The notes below the pieces were generated by a model. It ran no database searches. It was not told where the DNA came from and saw only the letters and a list, made by a program, of their open reading frames with translations. Of a stretch of DNA of 64,000 nt, positions 27,346 through 37,000 are shown one piece after another; positions within the stretch are counted from its first letter, which is position 1; each line of letters begins with the position of its first letter. The position numbers and the translations under genes are program-made. The DNA comes from Lachnospiraceae bacterium (GTDB lineage Bacteria; Bacillota; Clostridia; Lachnospirales; Lachnospiraceae): positions 79,882 to 143,881 of the forward strand of contig JAKSRM010000004.1 in assembly GCA_024403615.1 (NCBI GenBank), given 5' to 3'.

Positions 27346-28461
27346 TTACTCCCCAAGAAACATTTTTTCGTCGTAGTTAACTTTGCCAGTATATTCTTTT
27401 ACTTCTTCTATTCCGTCCAGAGCACGAATTGCGCCGTTGGCCATAGCTTCCATTTCGAATTCGCCTGGATAAGCATAAATCGGAGCGATGAAGCCACAAG
27501 CTTCTTTGATGGTTTCTACCAGTCCTTCATCATGAACCATGCCGCCGCCTAAAAGGATGGCATCTACCTGGCCCTTCAGAGCTGCTGCCATGGCGCCAAT
27601 CTGTTTGGTGATCTGGTATTTCATAGATTCATATACTAATTTTGCAAATTCGTCGCCCTCGGCAATACGAGCGCGAACTTCTCTTGCGTCACTGGTTCCT
27701 AAAAGGTCTACAAATCCGCCAGTCTTTGTGGTCAGATTCTTTGCGGTCTTTTTGTCCAGGTTGTTGTCGAAAATATAATCAATTAAATCTGCTGCAGAAA
27801 CGCTGCCGCAACGGGTTGGAGTCATTGGTCCATCGCCGCCAACGATATCGTTACTGTCGATCATTTTTCCTTTTCTATGAGCGGTAATGGAAGTGCCACC
27901 GCCGATATGGCATACGATATAGTTCATGTCTTCGTACTTCACGCCCATTTTATCGGAATGAACGATAGCGGTTTCTTTCTGATTCAACGCATGGGCATGA
28001 GTTTTATGAAGAACGCCCTTGATACCAGTCATTCGAGCGTAAGGAATGGCTTCGTCCGTATCTGGAGGATTCAGCATGAAAGCTTTGCAACCATACTCTT
28101 CTGCAAATTTTCTTGCAATCTGAGGTCCTAACTGAGCTGGATGCTGAACGCCGTTGGCGCCTCTTACTGCATGATCATACATAATGTCGTTTACTTCGTA
28201 GATGCCGCCTTCTACAGACATAACGCCGCCACCACGGCCTACGGCTGCGTCCAGGTCATTCAGTTCGATGCCTGCTTCTTTCAGCATGTCGAGAATCATA
28301 CCTAAACGGAACTCTAACTGGTCGGATACTTCCTTGAACTGTGCAAGGTCTTCTGCGGAATGTTCTACATTCTCTGAGAATATTTTTTCAGTTCCCTTAA
28401 AAACTGCAATTTTTGTAGATGTTGAGCCTGGGTTAATCGCAATAATTTTATAATCTCCCAT
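27346..28461 (-). CDS. buk: Butyrate kinase (acetokinase family)
   Basis: 371 aa. It makes butyrate and ATP from butyryl phosphate, or acts on branched-chain acyl phosphates. ASKHA-fold acetokinase motifs: INPGSTSTKIAVF at the N-terminus, AVGRGGGVMSVEGG, HIGGGTSITAHRKGKMIDSNDI, and ILLGGGMVHDEGLVETI. The start is supported by AGGAGG 7 nt upstream. A TATAAT (minus, 28521-28516) lies about 55 bp upstream but no good -35 is visible. Phosphotransbutyrylase (ptb), its usual neighbour, is not adjacent; the next gene is glf. Confidence 0.93.
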   Translation of the reverse strand: MGDYKIIAINPGSTSTKIAVFKGTEKIFSENVEHSAEDLAQFKEVSDQLEFRLGMILDMLKEAGIELNDLDAAVGRGGGVMSVEGGIYEVNDIMYDHAVRGANGVQHPAQLGPQIARKFAEEYGCKAFMLNPPDTDEAIPYARMTGIKGVLHKTHAHALNQKETAIVHSDKMGVKYEDMNYIVCHIGGGTSITAHRKGKMIDSNDIVGGDGPMTPTRCGSVSAADLIDYIFDNNLDKKTAKNLTTKTGGFVDLLGTSDAREVRARIAEGDEFAKLVYESMKYQITKQIGAMAAALKGQVDAILLGGGMVHDEGLVETIKEACGFIAPIYAYPGEFEMEAMANGAIRALDGIEEVKEYTGKVNYDEKMFLGE

Positions 28462-28549
28462 TGTAAGCCTCCTAGAAAATTAAATAATTTTTCAACATGT
28501 CGTTGCTTTATTTGAATTATAGTACAGAACCCCCTTTTTTTCTACCATT

Positions 28550-28650
28550 ATTCCGTAGACATCTCGATTCGATCACACTTTTTTATTTCGATTCCGTAAA
28601 CGCCTCGGTTCAATAACGCTTTTTTATTTCGTTTCCGTAAACGTCTTGAC
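28550..28650. repeat. 41-bp tandem direct repeat, 2.5 copies
   Basis: Copies at 28550-28590, 28591-28631 and a partial from 28632. Each starts [AT]TTCCGTA[AG]AC and full copies end TTTTTTATTTCG. It is followed at 28688-28761 by low-complexity DNA built from CATTATTC/CGTTATTC units. Together they fill the 630-bp gap upstream of butyrate kinase. No ORF seen. Confidence 0.8.
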
Positions 28651-28776
28651 AAAAAACGTATACACCGCTACCATTCACTAACCACTCTTCATTATTCATT
28701 ATTCGTTATTCATTATTCATTATTCGTTATTCGCTATTAACTTTTCGCTATCCGCTATTCGCAGAACATCTACTGT

Positions 28777-29046
28777 GCGGATAATTTTCTGCACAACTAT
28801 CCGATAGAGCAAATTTTCGTATATATGGATAGTTTTTCTATTAAAAATCCGGTGAAATTATCCGTATAGCATCGAGATGACTATATGCGGATAGTTTTCT
28901 TTAAAAAAAACGTATTTTACTATCCATATATTACAGCAGTACGTATTTACGGACAAATTTAAGAGAATCCGCCTCTTTTTAATATCCGTATATTAACTGT
29001 AATCATTATTTTGGATATTCACCAACTACAAACTATCCGTATATGC
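28777..29046. repeat. Cluster of inverted AACTATCCGTATAT-type repeats
   Basis: Seven related sites in both orientations: 28777-28790, 28795-28803, 28821-28838, 28882-28900, 28919-28931, 28982-28994 and 29031-29046. The pair 28821-28833 and 28919-28931 (ATATATGGATAGT and ACTATCCATATAT) is a perfect 13-nt inverted repeat. The cluster ends 45 bp before the putative nuclease-like gene. Confidence 0.75.
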
Positions 29047-29091
29047 AAAAATCCGTGAAAAGCGAACACTTATAAATCTTTAGGAGTCATT

Positions 29092-29883
29092 ATGCAATTA
29101 CAAGAACATTTTATTCTGCGAAAAAAGCAATTAGAAAAGGAAATATCTGCGTTGGAAAAATTTTTGATCCATGCGCCTAATAAAAAAATTATCGCACGAA
29201 AAAGAAATAATTTATTTTATTATTCTTCAATCGATAAAGAAGCTTCTTCTTATCACGAAACCTATCTCCGCAAGGATTCGGCAGAGCTAGTGACGTTGGC
29301 AAAGCGGGAATATTCCGTTCGACGATTAGAGGATGCAAAAAAGGAACTCCATTTGGTGGATAAGTATCTGCAGATTTTGACTCAAGAGCCGACGGCGAAT
29401 CGATACTTACGAACCCATGAAGGCATTGCCAGCATCATCGCACCCTTGCTGAAGTCAGACGATTCAAAAATACAGGAATGGCTAGATGCCGAGTATCAAA
29501 GAAATCCCTATAATCCAGATGGTCTCATTTATCCAACCATTCTTCCAGGCCTTAAAACCAGAAGCAAGTCCGAATCCGACATTTTAGGTCGGCTCGTCCA
29601 CTATAAAGTTCCTTTTCACTATGAAGAAGGCGTTGTTGCAAATGGTCGCATGCTCTATCCCGACATCACTTGCATGTCCGTCAGTACCAAGAAAATATAC
29701 TATTGGGAACATCTGGGAAGCATGGACAATATCAAATATGCCCAGGCAAATTTTTTAAAAATTCCCGAACTTTATAATGCCGGATTAACACCATGGCAAA
29801 ATCTGATCATCACAACAGAAACCTCCGATTCTCCTCTCGATATTAACTTTGTGGACTACCTGATTGAATATTATTTGCTTTAA
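29092..29883 (+). CDS. Putative PD-(D/E)XK nuclease-like protein
   Basis: 263 aa; AGGAG at 29082-29086 supports the ATG. The N-terminal 100 residues are charged and probably coiled-coil (KKQLEKEISALEKFL; EDAKKELHLVDKYL). The C-terminal half has a pattern like the PD-(D/E)XK fold: Glu161 in SKSESDIL, Pro190-Asp191 in LYPDITC, and Glu206 in YYWEHLGSMDN, with a hydrophobic strand before each. EHLG replaces the usual ExK, so the assignment is tentative. No partner methylase or helicase is nearby. It sits directly downstream of the CTATCCG inverted-repeat cluster. Not recognised as a characterised family. Confidence 0.55.
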   Translation: MQLQEHFILRKKQLEKEISALEKFLIHAPNKKIIARKRNNLFYYSSIDKEASSYHETYLRKDSAELVTLAKREYSVRRLEDAKKELHLVDKYLQILTQEPTANRYLRTHEGIASIIAPLLKSDDSKIQEWLDAEYQRNPYNPDGLIYPTILPGLKTRSKSESDILGRLVHYKVPFHYEEGVVANGRMLYPDITCMSVSTKKIYYWEHLGSMDNIKYAQANFLKIPELYNAGLTPWQNLIITTETSDSPLDINFVDYLIEYYLL

Positions 29884-29896
29884 AAAATTCCATGAT

Positions 29897-29940
29897 ATTT
29901 GTATAAAAATATATACAAATCCATCGCTTTAGGTTAGAAT
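29897..29940 (+). promoter_or_regulatory. Palindrome overlapping the DUF1292 gene promoter
   Basis: Perfect inverted repeat ATTTGTATA (29897-29905), 6-nt spacer, TATACAAAT (29912-29920). The right arm contains the likely -35 (TATACA, 29912-29917), 17 bp before TAGAAT (29935-29940). The arrangement suits a repressor operator. It could alternatively be a weak hairpin after the upstream gene. Confidence 0.5.
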
Positions 29941-29978
29941 AACTAAAATAATTCTTTTATCAAATATGGAGGAACGCT

Positions 29979-30257
29979 ATGTCAGAAAACGATGAATTAA
30001 TCACAATCACACTGGAGTTTGAGGATGACGAAAAAGTTGTAGTTGAGCCATTATTCATTTTTGAATTAGAGGGAAAAGAATACGTTGCCCTGGCTCCTAT
30101 TGACGAGGAGTCTGATGACGTTTACCTTTACGAATACAAAGAGCTCGATGACGATGAATTTGAATTCCTTGACATCGAAGACGATGCTGAATTCGATAAA
30201 GTTGCTGCTGAATTCGAGCGCATTGTTGACGAAGCGGAAGCGGAAGAAAAAAAATAA
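29979..30257 (+). CDS. DUF1292 domain protein
   Basis: 92 aa, very acidic, preceded by GGAGG. It contains the DUF1292 pattern: ITLEFEDDEKVVVEPLFIFELEGKEYVAL, shown here in parts, then DDVYLYEYKE and FEFLDIEDDAEFDKVAAEFE. These small proteins are common in Firmicutes, often near yrrK/alaS in other species, and have no established role. Here the gene stands alone with its own promoter and a strong terminator. Confidence 0.85.
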   Translation: MSENDELITITLEFEDDEKVVVEPLFIFELEGKEYVALAPIDEESDDVYLYEYKELDDDEFEFLDIEDDAEFDKVAAEFERIVDEAEAEEKK

Positions 30258-30284
30258 TTTTTTAAATCAATTTTTTCAACAAAA

Positions 30285-30318
30285 AAGGCTGCCTACTTAG
30301 GCAGCCTTCTTTATTTTG
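30285..30318. terminator. Terminator between DUF1292 gene and clostripain gene
   Basis: AAGGCTGCCTA (30285-30295) pairs with TAGGCAGCCTT (30298-30308), A-tract before and T-rich tract after. Usable on both strands for the convergent genes. Confidence 0.92.
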
Positions 30319-30331
30319 TTCTTTTCCTGCT

Positions 30332-33178
30332 TTATTCCATAGCTGCGGTCCAATAAGTCTGATTGTAAATATCGGTGAAGCTGTACATTGCAAGGACAGT
30401 TCCATCTCCTACGGTCATGTTTGCGATTTCCGGATTTGCGGTTGCATACCAAGAACCGATTACATAACTGTCAAGATAGTTTCCACCGTAATCATAGTAG
30501 TCTGCGATGAAATCAATCTGGTCGCCTTCTTTGATTGCTGCGGCAACGTCTTCTGCGATGAAGCTGTTCTCCCACAGACCTTCTTCGAAGTCTTCTACGA
30601 CTTCTGCCTGAACGCCGCTGACAAATTTTGCAACAACGCCGATGTAGTCTTCGGACTTGGAGTAATCGTAACGCAGGCCTGCAATATATCCCTCTGGGTT
30701 CTCGGATGAGAATACCAGAACCATCTTTGCTAACTGGCCGTTGTACATTACTGGAACGTAGCCGGTAATCTCGTAAGAACCATCAGAGCCTTCGTAGGTG
30801 CTTTCGTAATAGTAAGCTACGATGTTGCCGTCGATGGACAGCCAGGTCTTATCGTTTTCACCGATCAGATTTCCGTCATCATCAAAATCAAATACGTTGT
30901 CGGTACCCAGGTCAATCAGGCCTTCACCGTCATCGTAATATGCATTGAGAAGAATATGGTCAACCATTCTCCACTGGTCATCGTCTAAGGTGATGATCTG
31001 CTGGCCCTTCTTGTTGGTCTTCCACTCTAACTGGGTCTGGTCGAAAATATGTCCAGCCAGGAACTCGGAAGCAGCTGCTTTGTTCATCTTGCTTGTATAA
31101 GCTCTGTCGCCGAAGAATCCGCCGCTACCAAGTAAGCTTCCTAACAGGTCAGACATGTCGGAGGTAGAATAATCAGTGCTGTAATCGTTGTAATCATATC
31201 CACCGAAGAAATTGCTGCTATAGTTGCTGCTGTAGCTGTTTCCATAGTTTCCGTTTCCACCTAAAAGGGAATTCAGGTCGAACAGGTTGCTATAGTCGCT
31301 GCCGCTGTAGTCGTTACCATAGTAGTTTGCGCCATAATCGCCACTTCCGAAAATACCGAAGAGGGAGTTAAATGGAGAGCCACCGCCAGAAAGATACTGG
31401 CCGCTCATCTCTAAGCTTGCGTACTGCTGAACTGCATCGGTATATTCAGAGCAAATGCCGATTGCGTTGTATACGCTTTCTACGGTAGATGCATACTGAG
31501 AGTTCGCATATGGGAAGTAAATGGACAGGCCGTATGCGTTGGACATGTTTCTGGATACTTTGTTGTACTTAACTGCTCCTAAAACTGCCTGTGCAAAAGC
31601 CTTGCCTTCTGTAGTTCCTAAATTCTTCGCAAAGTCAACCGCGTCAACCTGGTCAATCTGATAAGATTCGCCAAATTCACGGGATTTGCTTCTTACCTTA
31701 GCAACGGAAGAATAAGATCCGTTGTCATTTGCAATCTGAGCGCTGACCTTCTTACCAAAAGCCTGCAGCTTAGAAGGAACGGTTGTGCTTAATTCTTTCA
31801 AGTCGGTTACGGAAAGAGTTGCGCCGTAGCCTGGAGAATTCTGAGTAGAAATCTTAACGAAATCGTCGCAGATAATCTTACCTAACTCTACGGTTCCCAT
31901 GCCCGTATTGCTGTTTAATTTTGTAAGCCAGTTAGTGTAATACCATCCGGAAGCATCTTCTGTTTCTTCCGACGCAATCAGGTAATCGGAGTAATCGGAA
32001 AGAGCCAGACCGGTTTCTACGGTACCCATGAGGCAGGCATCAAATCCGATAAAGTCGAAGTTTACTCCGCCCTTCTTCAAAGCAGTTTTAATTGCTGCCA
32101 GATTCATGGAGCCGTTGTAAGAATATTTCTCGTCATGTCCATATCCTTCAACAGAGCCGCCGCCGTGATCCCAAAGAATGAGCACGTTACGGTTAGCATC
32201 GAAGTTGCCATCGCAGAACTGGATGAACTCAGCTAAGGTGTCTGGTTTGGTCATAGCCTTGTCGCCGAAGTTCTTCTGGATGCGGAACAATTCGCCGCCC
32301 TTAATCTGATAAATCTGGTTATAATCGCTGGAAATGGCGTTGTTCTGCCATTTTGTAGTACCGCCAGTGAATACGATAAGATTAACGTTATCGCCGATGG
32401 TTGCATTCAGCATTTCCTTAATATCGCTGGTTGCAGAACCACACTGGGACTCTAAGTCTGAACCGCACATGTAAACCATAACGTTTACTTTGTCCGTACC
32501 GTCTCCGTAAATTTCTGTCTGTTTTTCCGGAACGCCTGCTGCCACATCGGTGATTACAGAGCCCGTATTGTCTTCCCAGTTATCGTCGGTGTAGTAGTTG
32601 TTTGCCAAGCTGGTCCATGAGAATCCACTCTGGGATGGAGTCGGATCCGTCACTTCCGAGATTACGTTGGTGTTATTTCCTATGTTGGAACCGCCGTTGG
32701 TAATCGCGTTCTCAATTTTCTTCGAGCAGCTCTTCAGCATGCAGCTGCCTAAAATAATAATGGCAAGAACAATAACGATACCAATAATAATGATTCTCAG
32801 TTTAGAAGATTTCTTCTTAGTGCTATTTGTCGGCTTCAGAGTGCTTGTGGTAGAAACTGTCGGTTTCTCTGCTTCCTGAGCCTGCTCAGCTGCCTGATCT
32901 TTCGCCTGCTGGAAAGCAGCTGCCTGTTTCTGGGCTTCTGCCTGTCTTCTGGCGTTGATTTCTGCAGTAATTTTTTCCGTATCTGTTAAAGGACGCTCAA
33001 CATTCGGAGTGATTGGAGGCACTACTCCTCCCTGTCCATTGCCCTGCAGTGGCTGTGGCATTCCACCATTGCCCTGCGGTGGCTGTGGCATTCCGCCGTT
33101 ACCCTGCGGTGGTTGCGGCATTCCGCCGTTACCCTGCGGTGGCATTGGAGGTCTTCCGTTTTCGCCCATTGGAGGCAT
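30332..33178 (-). CDS. Membrane-anchored clostripain-family (C11) cysteine protease
   Basis: 948 aa; GGAGG 7 nt before the ATG. Residues 1-50 form a Pro/Gly/Gln/Asn-rich tail with ten-residue repeats of type PQPPQGNGGM; 65-105 are helical and charged; one TM helix spans about 127-147. The C11 protease domain follows, with catalytic His338 in ILWDHGGGS and Cys382 in GFDACLMGT. A Gly/Tyr/Asn/Ser-rich low-complexity region (about residues 605-680) separates it from a C-terminal beta-rich domain. Likely an Arg-type endopeptidase outside the membrane with its Pro-rich tail inside. Probably co-transcribed with the small Gly-rich gene 16 bp upstream. Confidence 0.9.
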   Translation of the reverse strand: MPPMGENGRPPMPPQGNGGMPQPPQGNGGMPQPPQGNGGMPQPLQGNGQGGVVPPITPNVERPLTDTEKITAEINARRQAEAQKQAAAFQQAKDQAAEQAQEAEKPTVSTTSTLKPTNSTKKKSSKLRIIIIGIVIVLAIIILGSCMLKSCSKKIENAITNGGSNIGNNTNVISEVTDPTPSQSGFSWTSLANNYYTDDNWEDNTGSVITDVAAGVPEKQTEIYGDGTDKVNVMVYMCGSDLESQCGSATSDIKEMLNATIGDNVNLIVFTGGTTKWQNNAISSDYNQIYQIKGGELFRIQKNFGDKAMTKPDTLAEFIQFCDGNFDANRNVLILWDHGGGSVEGYGHDEKYSYNGSMNLAAIKTALKKGGVNFDFIGFDACLMGTVETGLALSDYSDYLIASEETEDASGWYYTNWLTKLNSNTGMGTVELGKIICDDFVKISTQNSPGYGATLSVTDLKELSTTVPSKLQAFGKKVSAQIANDNGSYSSVAKVRSKSREFGESYQIDQVDAVDFAKNLGTTEGKAFAQAVLGAVKYNKVSRNMSNAYGLSIYFPYANSQYASTVESVYNAIGICSEYTDAVQQYASLEMSGQYLSGGGSPFNSLFGIFGSGDYGANYYGNDYSGSDYSNLFDLNSLLGGNGNYGNSYSSNYSSNFFGGYDYNDYSTDYSTSDMSDLLGSLLGSGGFFGDRAYTSKMNKAAASEFLAGHIFDQTQLEWKTNKKGQQIITLDDDQWRMVDHILLNAYYDDGEGLIDLGTDNVFDFDDDGNLIGENDKTWLSIDGNIVAYYYESTYEGSDGSYEITGYVPVMYNGQLAKMVLVFSSENPEGYIAGLRYDYSKSEDYIGVVAKFVSGVQAEVVEDFEEGLWENSFIAEDVAAAIKEGDQIDFIADYYDYGGNYLDSYVIGSWYATANPEIANMTVGDGTVLAMYSFTDIYNQTYWTAAME

Positions 33179-33194
33179 TTCATTACCTCCTACG

Positions 33195-33380
33195 CTAGGG
33201 ACCTGTACCAGGCTCGCCTTTGGTAGCTGGGCCTTTTGTCTTCAGTCCGCCCTTAGCGCCGAGACCGGTTTTTCCATTTCGGTTGCCTACAGGACCTGTG
33301 CCTAATCCAGCGTCCTGACGGCCGATTTTGCCAGCGCCTTCTACAACTTTCTTTTCTCTTCCGATTGGTTTTTTATCCAT
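33195..33380 (-). CDS. Small basic glycine-rich protein (61 aa)
   Basis: Start at 33380 (MDKKPIGREKKVVEG) chosen because GGGGA precedes it; an ATG 15 bp earlier lacks a ribosome site. Low-complexity, Gly/Lys-rich, with GLGTGPVGNRNG in the middle. No signal peptide or TM segment. It lies 16 bp upstream of the clostripain gene and is very likely on the same transcript. I do not know its function. Candidates are a protease substrate, a regulator or a phase-separating peptide. Confidence 0.55.
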   Translation of the reverse strand: MDKKPIGREKKVVEGAGKIGRQDAGLGTGPVGNRNGKTGLGAKGGLKTKGPATKGEPGTGP

Positions 33381-33600
33381 AGTTTTCCCCTTCATTGAAT
33401 AAAAAATATTAATGCGCTGCTACGAAAGCAGCAGTTACTGTTTTCTTACTAAAAAGATTCACCCTCTTCATAAATCCAAATCTTTTTATTATCATCCATT
33501 ATTACTTTACCACATTGCCTGATTCTATGTAATATCTTTTTTATGAATAAACCGTGTCCTGGAAAATGGTCATTTTTGCGTTTTCATAAATATATTGGAC

Positions 33601-33906
33601 TTATGTACTGGTTATTTTTTCCCGTTGCGCATTTTAGTGAGATATGTACTGGCTGTTCCCTCCCCTCTGCGCATTTTATCGAGATATGTACAGATACAGG
33701 CAAGTTAAACCGTACATAACTCAACATTTTCTGCAGAACCACTGTTGCCAGGCGTACATATCTCAACATTTTTTGCAGAGCCACTGTTGCCAGCTGTACA
33801 TATCTCGCTTTTTTCTGCAGAGCCACTGTTGCCAGCTGTACATATCTCGCCTTTTTCTGCAGAGCCACTATTGCCAGTTGTACATATCTCTATATTATCT
33901 GCAAAG
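33601..33906. repeat. 42-bp tandem repeat array with an orientation switch
   Basis: Four forward copies at 33739-33780, 33781-33822, 33823-33864 and 33865-33906, plus a decayed one at 33697-33738. Units carry CCACTGTTGCCAG, TGTACATATCTC and CTGCAGAG. To the left, GAGATATGTAC blocks at 33639 and 33681 (42 bp apart) and a related ATGTAC at 33603 are the same unit inverted. The array fills the gap between the clostripain operon and purL. Short peptides readable across it are by-products of the 42-bp (14-codon) period. Confidence 0.85.
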
Positions 33907-33965
33907 CCTACAGATTCATTGATACGCAGCCACTGTTAAGGTTGCTCGATTCGCTTTCAACATAA

Positions 33966-34000
33966 AAAATCGGCAGATATTCCATATATCTGCCGATTTT
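33966..34000 (-). terminator. Terminator of the purine operon
   Basis: Perfect 15-bp stem: AAAATCGGCAGATAT (33966-33980) with ATATCTGCCGATTTT (33986-34000), 5-nt loop. It lies 27 bp after the purL stop on the minus strand and ends in a T-run. Confidence 0.92.
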
Positions 34001-34026
34001 ACTTCACTTATGGTTAATTCAATTTT

Positions 34027-37000
34027 TTATTTAAAGAACTTCACTGCGGCTTCGAACATGTGGTTCTCGTACTCGCCAGGAACGTTCTTGTACAGGTAGC
34101 TTCCCTTTCTCTCGCTGTGGCCCATCTTACCGAAAATACGGCCGTCTGGGGAAGTAATGCCTTCGATTGCGCAGTTGGAGTTGTTCGGGTTGAAGGCTAC
34201 GTCGTAGGTTGGATTTCCATCTAAGTCTACGTACTGGGTAGCAATCTGTCCGTTAGCTGCCAGTTTCGCAATCAGTTCATCGCTAGCAATGAATCTGCCT
34301 TCGCCGTGGGAAATTGGAACGTTTACAATGTCTCCCACATTCATCAGACTCAGCCATGGAGATTTTGTAGAAACGATTTTCGTTCGAACAATCTTGGACT
34401 GGTGACGAGCGATGGTATTGAAGGTTAAAGTTGGGCAAGTTTCGTCCGTGTCGATAATCTTTCCAAACGGTACAAGACCTAATTTAATCAGAGCCTGGAA
34501 GCCGTTACAGATACCGCACATAAGTCCGCCACGTTTGTCAATCAAATCAGCCACTGCATCTTTTACCATGTCGTTGCGGAAGAATGCGGTAATGAATTTT
34601 GCACTGCCATCTGGCTCGTCGCCGCCGGAGAATCCGCCTGGAAGGAAGATCATCTGGGACTCTTTAATGGTGTTTGCAACCTTCTCGATGCTGCGTGCAA
34701 TGCCTTCGGTGGTTAAGTTATTAATAACCACGATTTCTGGTTCTGCGCCTGCATCGGCTACCGCTTTCGCACTATCATATTCGCAGTTGGTTCCAGGGAA
34801 TGCCGTAATCATAACCTTTGGTCTTGCATTCAAAATTGCCGGAGCAGCAACTTCTGCTTTTCCACCAAATTCCGGAATTGCAATTTCGCCTTCGCTGGTC
34901 TTTACGTTATTGCATGGATAAATATCCTCTAAAACGTCTTCGTAAATCTTGCTTACTTCACAGCCGCAAAGCTTCTCGCCTTTGTATGTGAAAGCGAAGT
35001 CTCCGGTAATTTCGCCTAAAACCTTAATGGTCATAGCTTCGTAACCAAAACTTCTCTCACCTAATTCTTTTTCTACTTCCTTGCGGATGGTAGCCAAAGC
35101 CTGCTCTGGGTCACAGTCTGCAGGAACTTCCAGCAAGAAGGAACCGTAGCTGCATCCGAAAATGTCTGCTAAGCTGATGCCTTCTGCAAAGTTGAAGCCT
35201 AACTGATTTCCTAAGCTCATCTTTAATACAGCCTCTGCAACGCCGCCATAGGTTGGGGTGTAAGCAGATACGCCGCCGTAATTTCTTAAAATGTCCGGAA
35301 CAACTTTGAAAATCTTCTTCAAAGAATATGGACATGGAAGGATTCCGTCGCTGGAAATATTTGGAACAACCCAGAGGACTTTATTTCCTGCCTGCTTAAA
35401 TTCCGGTGAAACGATATTTTCGCACTTGTCGGTGGTAACTGCGAAAGAAATCAATGTTGGAGGAACGTCCAGGTCTTCGAAAGTTCCACTCATGGAGTCT
35501 TTGCCGCCGATGGCAGCAACGCCTAATTCCACCTGAGCCTTGAATGCGCCTAAAACAGCTGCAAATGGAACGCCCCATCTCTTTGGATCATGACCCAATT
35601 TCTCGAAGTATTCCTGGAAGGACAGGTAAACGTCTTCGTATTTCGCACCAGCTGCAACTAACTTACATACGGACTCAACTACAGACAGATAAGCGCCGTG
35701 GAATGGGCTCTTAGAAGTCAGCATTGGATTATAGCCCCAGCTCATTACGGAGCAATCATCGGTGTGCTTCTTCTCCATGGAAATCTTATGAACCATAGCC
35801 TGGATCGGAGTTCTCTGGTATTTTCCACCGAATGGCATAAGAACGCTGCCTGCACCAATGGTGGAGTCGAACATTTCGGAAAGGCCTCTCTTGGAAGCAA
35901 CGTTAATGTCGCTGGCAACAGCCTTCATATTCTCTGCAAATTTTCCGCTGGCTTCATCACAGCAATTCTCAGCACTGTCCGCACCACAGCAAGCTTCGCC
36001 GCCGCAAGTCTTTCCACCTGCGCAGCAAACGATTGGCTCAGCCTTAGGAACAGAAACCGTAATATGTTTCTCTGCACCGTTGGTATCCAGGAACGCTCTG
36101 GAAATATTTACAATATCTTTTCCGTTCCACTGAAGAACCAGTCTTGGGTCTGCAGTGACATCTGCAACCTTAACGGCCTGAAGGTTTTCTTCCTCTGCTA
36201 ACTGGAGGAATCTCTCTAAGTCTTTACCTTCTACAACAACTGCCATACGTTCCTGAGATTCGGAAATTGCCAGCTCGGTTCCATCCAAGCCTTCGTACTT
36301 CTTAGGAACAGCGTTCAGGTTGATTAACAGCCCATCTGCTAATTCGCCGATTGCTACGGAAACGCCGCCAGCACCAAAGTCGTTACATCTCTTGATCATC
36401 TGGCTAGCTTCTTTATTTCGGAACAGTCTCTGAAGTTTTCTTTCTTCTGGAGCGTTACCTTTCTGTACTTCTGCGCCACAAGTTTCTACGGAGTGAGCAT
36501 CATGGGCTTTGGAAGAACCAGTAGCACCACCGATACCATCACGGCCAGTGCTTCCGCCTAAAAGGATAACAACATCGCCTTCTTCCGGTCTTTCACGTCT
36601 TACATTCTCTGCAGGAGCGGCTGCGATAACAGCGCCAACTTCCATATGTTTTGCAGCGTAGCCTGGATGATACAGTTCATCTACGATGCCGGTGGTAAGA
36701 CCGATCTGGTTGCCGTAAGAAGAATAGCCATGAGCTGCGTTGGTAACTAAGGTACGCTGAGGAAGTTTGCCCTGCATGGTTTCTGCGATTGGGGTTCTTG
36801 GGTCAGCAGCGCCCGTTACTCTCATCGCTGCGTATACATAAGAACGTCCGGACAGAGGGTCACGGATTGCGCCACCGATACAAGTAGCAGCGCCACCGAA
36901 CGGTTCGATTTCTGTCGGATGGTTGTGGGTTTCATTTTTGAACAGCAGGAGCCATGGCTCTTTTACGCCGTCTGCTTCGACTTCGATTTTAACGGTACAT

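Noticed and set aside
33420..33475. A possible leader peptide starting at a GTG upstream of the Gly-rich gene
   Set aside because: Only about 16 codons, with the purine-rich stretch directly abutting the GTG, leaving no normal ribosome spacing.
33601..33906. CRISPR array
   Set aside because: Units are contiguous with no unique spacers, divergence is spread over the unit, and no cas genes are present.
33584..33939. Repetitive short ORFs on both strands in the 42-bp array
   Set aside because: 42 bp is a multiple of three, so any frame without a stop in one unit stays open. No ribosome sites were seen.
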